Shown here one piece after another: positions 58,129 through 64,000 of a stretch of DNA of 64,000 bases. A program made the translations under genes and the position numbers. Under the pieces are notes generated by a model. That model did no database searches. It was given only the letters and a program-made list of their open reading frames with translations, and was not told the origin of the DNA. Source of the stretch: Budorcas taxicolor. Lineage: Eukaryota; Chordata; Mammalia; Artiodactyla; Bovidae. Position 1 is the stretch's first letter. Each line of letters opens with the position of its first letter. The stretch covers positions 2,294,001 to 2,358,000 of the forward strand of contig NC_068925.1 of assembly GCF_023091745.1 (NCBI RefSeq), given 5' to 3'.

Positions 58129-58428
58129 ACAACAAATCCTGCATTATAAATATGTACTGCATCTTCTTATCCATTCATGTGTTAACAGACATTTAGGCTA
58201 CTTCTATTTCTTGGCTATTGTAAACAGCACTGCAGTGAACATTGGGGCACATATATCCTTTCAAACTACAGTTTTCTCTGAATATATGCCCTGGATTGGG
58301 ATGATTGCATCATGTGCTAGCTCCATTTTTGAGCTTTTAACAGACCTTCATACTGTTCTCCATAGTGGCTGTACCAGTTTACATTCCCACAACAGTATAG
58401 GAGGTTTTTCTGTTCTCCACACCCTCTC

Positions 58429-59410
58429 CTGACCTGCCTCATGAGAAATCTGTATGTAGGTCAGGAAGCAACTGGACATGGAACAACAGACTGGTTCCAA
58501 ATAGGAAAAGGAGTACATCAAAGCTGTATATTATCACCCTGCTTATTTAACGTATATGCAAAGTACCATGAGAAATGCTGGGCTGGATAAAACACAGGCT
58601 GAAATCAAGATTGCTGGGACAAATAATAATAATCTCAGATATGCAGATGACACCACCTTTATAGCTGAAAGCAAAGAAAAACTAAAAAGCCTCTTGATGA
58701 AAGTGAAGGAGGAGAGTGAAAAAGTTGGCTTAATGCTCAACATTCAGGAAACAAAGATCATGGCATCCAGTCCCATCACTTCATGGCAAATAGATGGAGA
58801 AACTGTGGAAATAGTGGCTGATTTCATTTTTTAGGCTCCAAAATCACTGCAGATGGTGACTGCAGCCATGAAATTAAAAGCTGCTTACTCCTTGGAAGAA
58901 AACTTATGATCAACCTAGACAACATATTCAAAAGCAGAGACATTGCTTTGCCAACAAAGGTCCATCTAGTCAAGGCTATGGTTTTTCCAGTGGTCACGTA
59001 TGGACGTGAGAGTTGGACTAGAAAGAAAGCTGGAATAATTGATGCTTTTGAACTGTGGTGTTGGAGAAGACTCTTTGAGAGACCCTTGGACTGCAAGGAG
59101 ATCCAACCAGTCCATCCTAAAGGAGATAAGTCCTGAGTGTTCATTGGAAGGACTGATGTTGAAGCTGAAACTCCAATACTTTGGCCATGTGGTGCAAAGA
59201 GCTGACTCATTTAAAAAGACCCTGATCCTGGGAAAGATTGAGGGCAGGAGGAGAAGGGGATGACAGAGGATGAAATGGTTGGATGGCATCACCGACTCAA
59301 CGGACATGAGTTTGAGTAAGCTCTGGGAGTTGGTGATGGACACGGTGGCTTGGCGTGCTTCAGTCCATGGTCCTGCACACAACTGAGCAACTGAACAGAA
59401 ATGAACTGAC
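58429..59410 (+). mobile_element. BovB (+) inserted in L1
   Basis: From the RT region (MRNLYVGQEA-like, GVHQSCILSPC-like, LRYADDTTFIAES with both catalytic Asp) to the GAACAGAAATGAACTGA end. ACAC(C)CTCTC repeats at both edges are a candidate target duplication. Confidence 0.9.
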
Positions 59411-59636
59411 ACTCTCTCCAGCATTTATTATTTGTAGGCTTTTTACTGATGGCCATTTTAACCAGTGTGAGATAATATCTCTTTGTGGCTTTAATTTGCT
59501 TTTCTTTAATGATTCACGTGTTGAGAATCTTTTCATGTGCCTCTTGGCCATCTGTATGTTTTGTTTGGAGAAATATCTATTCAGATTTTCTGTGCATATT
59601 TTTGTTTGGGTTGTTTGTTTTGTATACTGAGCTGCA

Positions 59637-59772
59637 TTGCAACTGCTGCTGCTAAGTTGCTTCAGTCGTGTCTGATTCTATGCGAACCCATAGACAGCAG
59701 CCCACCAGGCTCCCCCTTCCCTGGGATTCTTCAGGCAAGAACACTGGAATGTGTTGCCATTTCTTTCTCCAA
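59637..59772 (-). repeat. Bov-A2/Bov-tA SINE with target duplication
   Basis: GCAACTGCTGCTGCTAAGTT to CCATTTCTTTCTCCA, flanked by ACTGAGCTGCATT (59624-59636 and 59773-59785). Confidence 0.92.
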
Positions 59773-60689
59773 CTGAGCTGCATTAGCTGTTTGTAAATTT
59801 TGGAATCAATCCCTAGTTGCTCACATCTTTTAAAATATTGTCTCCCATTCTATGTGTTGTCCTTTCATTGTGTTTATGCTATCCTTTGCTATGCAGAAGT
59901 TTTTGTTGTTGTTTTATTTTAATTAGGTCCATTGGTTTATTTTTGTTTTTATTTCTGTTGCCTTAGGAGGTGGATACAAAAAAATAAATATTGCTGCGAT
60001 GAATGTCAAAGACTGTTATGCCTATGTTTTCCTCTAAGAGCTTTGTAATATCTCATCTTATATTTATGTCTTTAATTCATTTTCCATTTATTTTTGTATA
60101 CAGTATTAGAGAATATTCTAATTTCATTAATTTACAAGAGCTGTACAATTTTTCCAGCACCACTTATTGGAGAGATTGCCTTTTCTCTTTTGATAATCTT
60201 GCTTCCACTGGATTTATAGTCCTCAATTTTTATTTTAGAGTGATTTTGAGGCTTGTTAGGAATTACTTGACCATGTAGTTAATTAATACTTGCTATTAGC
60301 TCTAGCTTATAGTTATTAATATAGAAAATGCAGTGTGTATCATAGAATATAAAGGACCTAAATGTTCAATGATCTCTCAGTAAATATACAATAAATCTTA
60401 GTGTAATTGAAATAATATTTGAATTAAAGAATTAAGCATAATATTTGACAAAACTGCAAAATTCTGGAAGTATTCAGCAAAGAGGAAGTGCTATACATTA
60501 GTTGTATATACACAATGAAGCATGCTGTTTTGGAACGGTAGTATTTTTAAAGATGACATTTTATTACAAATATTTATTTACTCTTTTAAAGTATTTTAAA
60601 CAATTTCATTTCCCTTGGATCATGAATATAATTTTACAAACAACAGGCATATGTATGTGTGTCTATATATTTATAGTACACCCTTTAAA

Positions 60690-61616
60690 ACCACCTTTAA
60701 TCTTCCAGTTTTTCAGGGCCTGTTTCACATCTTTGTTTTGTAGGCTATATAACAGAAGATTTAACATAGGAATCACAAGGGTGTAGAACAATTAGGTCAT
60801 TTTGTCTTGATCTGGACAGTAGGAAGTATTTGGCCTGAAATATAAGAAAAGGGCAGTTTCCTAGAAAATTGTCACAACATTTAAATGAGAGGTGAGGGTG
60901 GAGAAAGTTTTGAACCTCGCCTCAGTAGAGTGGATCTTCAAGATTGATAGGATGATATGACAGTAAGAGAAAACGACTCCTGAAATGGTACTTAGCTCAA
61001 TAAAACTCAAAACAGTGAATAATGCCCATTCATTGACCTGTATATCAGAGTGGGAAAGGAAGAAAACTGGAGGTAAGTCACAGAAGAAATGGTTAATCTC
61101 ATTTGACCCACATAAACATAGCAGAATGCTAATGTCGTGTGTATCAGAGCATCTGTCATCCCCACCAGGTAAACCCCAGCCACGAGCAGGGAGCACACCC
61201 TGCTGGACACGCTGACCACAGAGAGCAAGGGGCTGCTGACAGGTTTGTACTGCTCATAGGCCACACTGCCAGCAGGAGACACTCAGAATTGGCAGAGATA
61301 CAGAAGACCAAGAGTTGCACAGAAACAGCCATAGAAGGGGATTGATTTGTTCTTGGCAAATAGGTCCACGAGCATCTTGGGGTCAATTGCAGTGGAAATA
61401 GCAGAGGACACAGAAGGAGAGGTGACCAAGGAAAAAGTACACGGGTGTGTGCATCTGGGGATCCATCTTAATCAGGAATATCATCCCAAGTTTTGCCAAG
61501 TGGCCAATGAGATAAACAATTAGAACCATGGTAAATATGGTCACTTTGTCCTCAGTGTTATCCGTAATTCGCAAGAAAATGAATCCAGTTACGGAGGAGC
61601 AATTCCCTCCATCCAT
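60690..61616 (-). pseudogene. Olfactory receptor pseudogene (unit B)
   Basis: Minus strand starts MDGGNCSSVTGFIFL. TM1-TM2 (FTMVLIVYLIGHLAKLG, HTPVYFFLGHLSFC) are open to about 61383, then a frame change. TM3 again shows the LLLAV to WPM frameshift seen in unit A. TM4 (LLVAGVYLVGMTDALIH) is in frame here without unit A's second shift. Another break follows at FCYVYVGQM. TM5 (FIELSTISGVVFSYCHIILS) is readable in a third segment, and the 3' end near 60700-60860 is degenerate. At least three frameshifts, clearly dead. Confidence 0.92.
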
Positions 61617-61808
61617 TTTTCATTGTTCTTGTCTGAGCTTTTAGAAAATGATCAAGAAAAGAACACATGGATGTGTAACACTTCTGCACATCTGCAATAT
61701 ATCACAAGATAGAACACAATTCTATCTGCAATCGTCTTCATATTCAGAAAATTATACATTCATGCACACACTCTTTAAAAAGGCATAACTGTTATTACTC
61801 AAAAAAAC

Positions 61809-61897
61809 AATGTCAATGTATGACAAAACCAATACAGTATTGTAAAGTAAAATTTTAAAAAATAATAAATTTTAAAAAAAGAAAAAAAAAAAAAAAC
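61809..61897 (+). mobile_element. L1 3' tail
   Basis: CAATGTATGACAAAACCAAT followed by an A-rich tail, the last ~90 bases of a ruminant L1. Absent from unit A. Confidence 0.85.
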
Positions 61898-62490
61898 AAA
61901 GTTGCACTAAAGGACACACAGTTCCAAATGATTAAAAAAAAAATACCCGGTATAGAACATTGGGAAATTGAACCAAATCTAAATGTAATTTGTGAGGCAT
62001 GTTACTTTCTACAAGCTTGTCCCTGAGCCTTCCTTTCTTTACTTCAGAGAGTACATTTGATGAATTTACCTGTCTTCTCCTCCTCAAAATAATGTGGGTG
62101 AGACTCTAATATTAGAGATATCTGGCTGTAAGTGTCAGGACTGAGCATTTTCTATGAATATTCATGTGGATGCAAAACAAGGTAGTAATTTTAATATTTC
62201 TCAAAACCATGATTGTTTTAAGAGTATCTGTGTCAGTTCCAGAAATAATGAGCATATCATGGGTTGATCATAATAAAATAATTATGTTTCTGGTTTTGGT
62301 TTATGTTATATTCAGTGTTTGGTGAGACATTAAGCAAGTATTAATGAGCAGTTCTCTAGATGTGTATTTTTGTTTTGTCATAATATTAATTACCTTTTTG
62401 TGGGAATTGTCTGGTGCCAAAGAAAGAATCACTTTACTCATTGAAGGGAAACATTTCTACAAACTTATTTAACACATATATTTTTATCTC

Positions 62491-62717
62491 TTGAGCTACT
62501 CTGTAGCTCAGCTGGCAAAGAATCAGCCTGCAATACAGGAGACCCTGGTTTGATTCCTGTGCCAGGAAGATCCCTGGAGAATGGGTAGGCTACCCACTCC
62601 AATATTCTTGTGCTTCCCTGGTGGCTCAGATGGTAGAGAATCTACCTGCAATATGGGAGACCTGGGTTCAATCCCTGGGTTGGGAAGATCCCCTGAAGAA
62701 AAGAACAGCTATCCACT
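62491..62717 (+). repeat. Two tandem Bov-tA SINEs (heads)
   Basis: First copy 62491-62610 (CTCAGCTGGCAAAGAATCAG), second from 62611 (TGCTTCCCTGGTGGCTCAGA). Both truncated at the 3' side, head-to-tail. Confidence 0.9.
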
Positions 62718-62786
62718 CTGGTGAAATATTAAAAAAGACTTTTCTTTATAAAATGGAAGTGAGATGAGAGATAATAAATGCTGTGG

Positions 62787-62990
62787 GCTTCCCTTATAGC
62801 TGAGCTGGTGAAGAATCTGCCTGCATTGAGGGAGACCTGGGTTTGATCCCTGGGTTGGGAATAAGCTCTTGGAGAAGGAAATAGCTACCCACTCCAGTAT
62901 TTTAGCCTGGAGAATTCCATGGACTGTATAGTTCCTGGGGTCACAAAGAGTCAGACACGACTGACTGACTTTCACTTTCTTGTTTCTGAA
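62787..62990 (+). repeat. Bov-tA SINE
   Basis: GGGCTTCCCTTATAGCTGAG to GAGTCAGACACGACTGACTG. Confidence 0.92.
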
Positions 62991-63237
62991 ATATACAGAA
63001 TTATCTCCATTGTGTTTGCATGCATTTATATGTGTGTCACGTGTTTGCGTGTGTGTGTGTCTTGGATAATATGTGAAAATTGGAATGTGAGTGATGTGTA
63101 TATTTTTTAGACCTAAAGAATATGACATATTGTTCACTTGAAGTTCATTTTTTCACAGGTTGTTATTTGTAAGATGGAACCTCAACTACTTTTGAAATAA
63201 AGCAACAAGAACCTTCCAACTAATGTTTATACTTGGT

Positions 63238-63330
63238 GGTGGTGTTGTTTAGTCACTAAGTAATGTTTGGAACTTTAGCGACCCCCTGGACTGTAGCCCA
63301 CCAGGCTCCTCTGTCCATAGGATGCTGTAC
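63238..63330 (-). repeat. Bov-tA SINE, partial and degenerate
   Basis: GTTGTTTAGTCACTAAGTAA to GGCTCCTCTGTCCATAGGAT, antisense SINE body. Confidence 0.8.
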
Positions 63331-64000
63331 AGTTTGATACCATCTGACCAAGGTCACCATCAAGAATAACAGTATACAGACAAGTTATTTAACCTGTGCC
63401 GTTTTGAGATAGTGATTATATAGCAAAAGAAAACTGAAGCACTATGAATAGAATATAAGCAGAGGGGAAAAATGTTTTATTGATTATTAATTATTCCCAT
63501 TACATAATTTTATGAAATCATTTTTAATGTTTGTATTATTATGTAATGCTATGTATTATTATGTAATATAAATGTTAGATTTATAGGTGAAGTGAAGAAA
63601 CTATTTGCAAAACATTTTTGCAACAAAGAATTTGTAGCTAGACTATACAAAAAGGTTTATAAATAATAAAAACACAATCCAGTTAAAAATAAGGACATGA
63701 TTTGAACAGATACCTCACCAATAGATATATAAATGGCTATTAAATAATGATATGATAAATAATAATGATGAAAATAATAATAAACAGCAAAAACATAAGT
63801 TATAGAAATATATTTTGCAATTATACATGTCCTTTTATGTCCAGGCTTCAAGTGAATGTTCTCTGTGGTGCTTCCCAATGTCACGTCAGTTGATCAGCTA
63901 CTGAAGATACAGGTTATATGCTTAGTAGCTCATTGTGTTTCTGATAGCAGAGAAGGATGTTCCATACTTTCAGTAATACTTTCACACATAAAGATAAAAG
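63331..64000. other. AT-rich unique sequence
   Basis: No repeat family, exon or RNA gene recognised. Several TTATTATG-like runs. Confidence 0.4.

Larger units (their letters stand above)
58140..60240 (-). mobile_element. L1 ORF2 region (-) interrupted by BovB and a SINE
   Basis: Antisense L1 ORF2 C-terminal half at 58140-58428 (TTCTCCATAGTGGCTGTACC) resumes at 59411 (CTCTCCAGCATTTATTATTT) and continues to about 60240. A BovB occupies 58429-59410, and a SINE 59637-59772. Confidence 0.88.
60300..63200. repeat. Tandem segmental duplication, unit B (OR pseudogene)
   Basis: Partner of 52600-55520, offset by about 7.75 kb. The copies differ at many positions and by lineage-specific SINE and L1 insertions, so the duplication is not recent. 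Confidence 0.85.

Overview
This is a vertebrate genomic window from a ruminant, almost certainly a bovid. The evidence is the density of BovB (RTE-type) LINEs, Bov-tA and Bov-A2 SINEs, ruminant L1 and a CHR-type cetartiodactyl SINE. Nothing here is bacterial, and no operon or CRISPR array is present. Positions 85-594 are an assembly gap.

Left edge (1-7.5 kb): a GC-rich stretch beside the gap holds, on the minus strand, an exon encoding the conserved C-terminal domain of a DUX-family (DUXC/DUX4-like) double-homeobox protein. It is followed by a 5'-truncated BovB (-), a short gammaretrovirus-like integrase fragment (-), and then a 5'-truncated betaretrovirus-like (class II) endogenous retrovirus on the plus strand. 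That provirus keeps part of pol, env and a 3' LTR. It is broken by frameshifts, a nonsense codon in env and loss of the first catalytic aspartate of integrase.

Middle (7.7-50.5 kb): the main non-repeat content I could recognise is a set of five short minus-strand exons (50405-50464, 50153-50273, 45339-45431, 26798-26849, 8744-8770). They encode the end of a formin FH2 domain and the extreme C-terminus, and best match FMN2 as I recall it. Reading frame and intron phase agree at each of the first three junctions and the splice sites are canonical. I could not find the exon(s) expected between 26798 and 8770, and several residues differ from the FMN2 sequence I remember. The copy may therefore be a partial, decaying duplicate rather than the working gene. 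The introns are packed with nested transposons: BovB inside BovB, SINE inside SINE, and a solo LTR inside a SINE inside a BovB. There are two solo LTRs with perfect 6-bp target duplications (42607-43160 and 47269-48154), a mariner transposase remnant, and several L1s.

Right part (51-64 kb): an isolated BovB 5' end (endonuclease start plus a GC-rich repetitive 5' region), then a tandem duplication (about 52.6-55.5 kb and 60.3-63.2 kb). Each duplicated unit carries a minus-strand olfactory receptor pseudogene. The two share one frameshift, so the ancestor was already dead before duplication. The first copy has regained a 307-codon open frame through a second, compensating shift. The two units are separated by old L1 pieces, rearranged BovB fragments and an L1 interrupted by a BovB.

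I see no convincing undescribed biological system. The most valuable items are the formin exon series, the DUX exon, the LTR with tandem CCAAT/AGGTCA repeats, and the transposon nests, which date one another.
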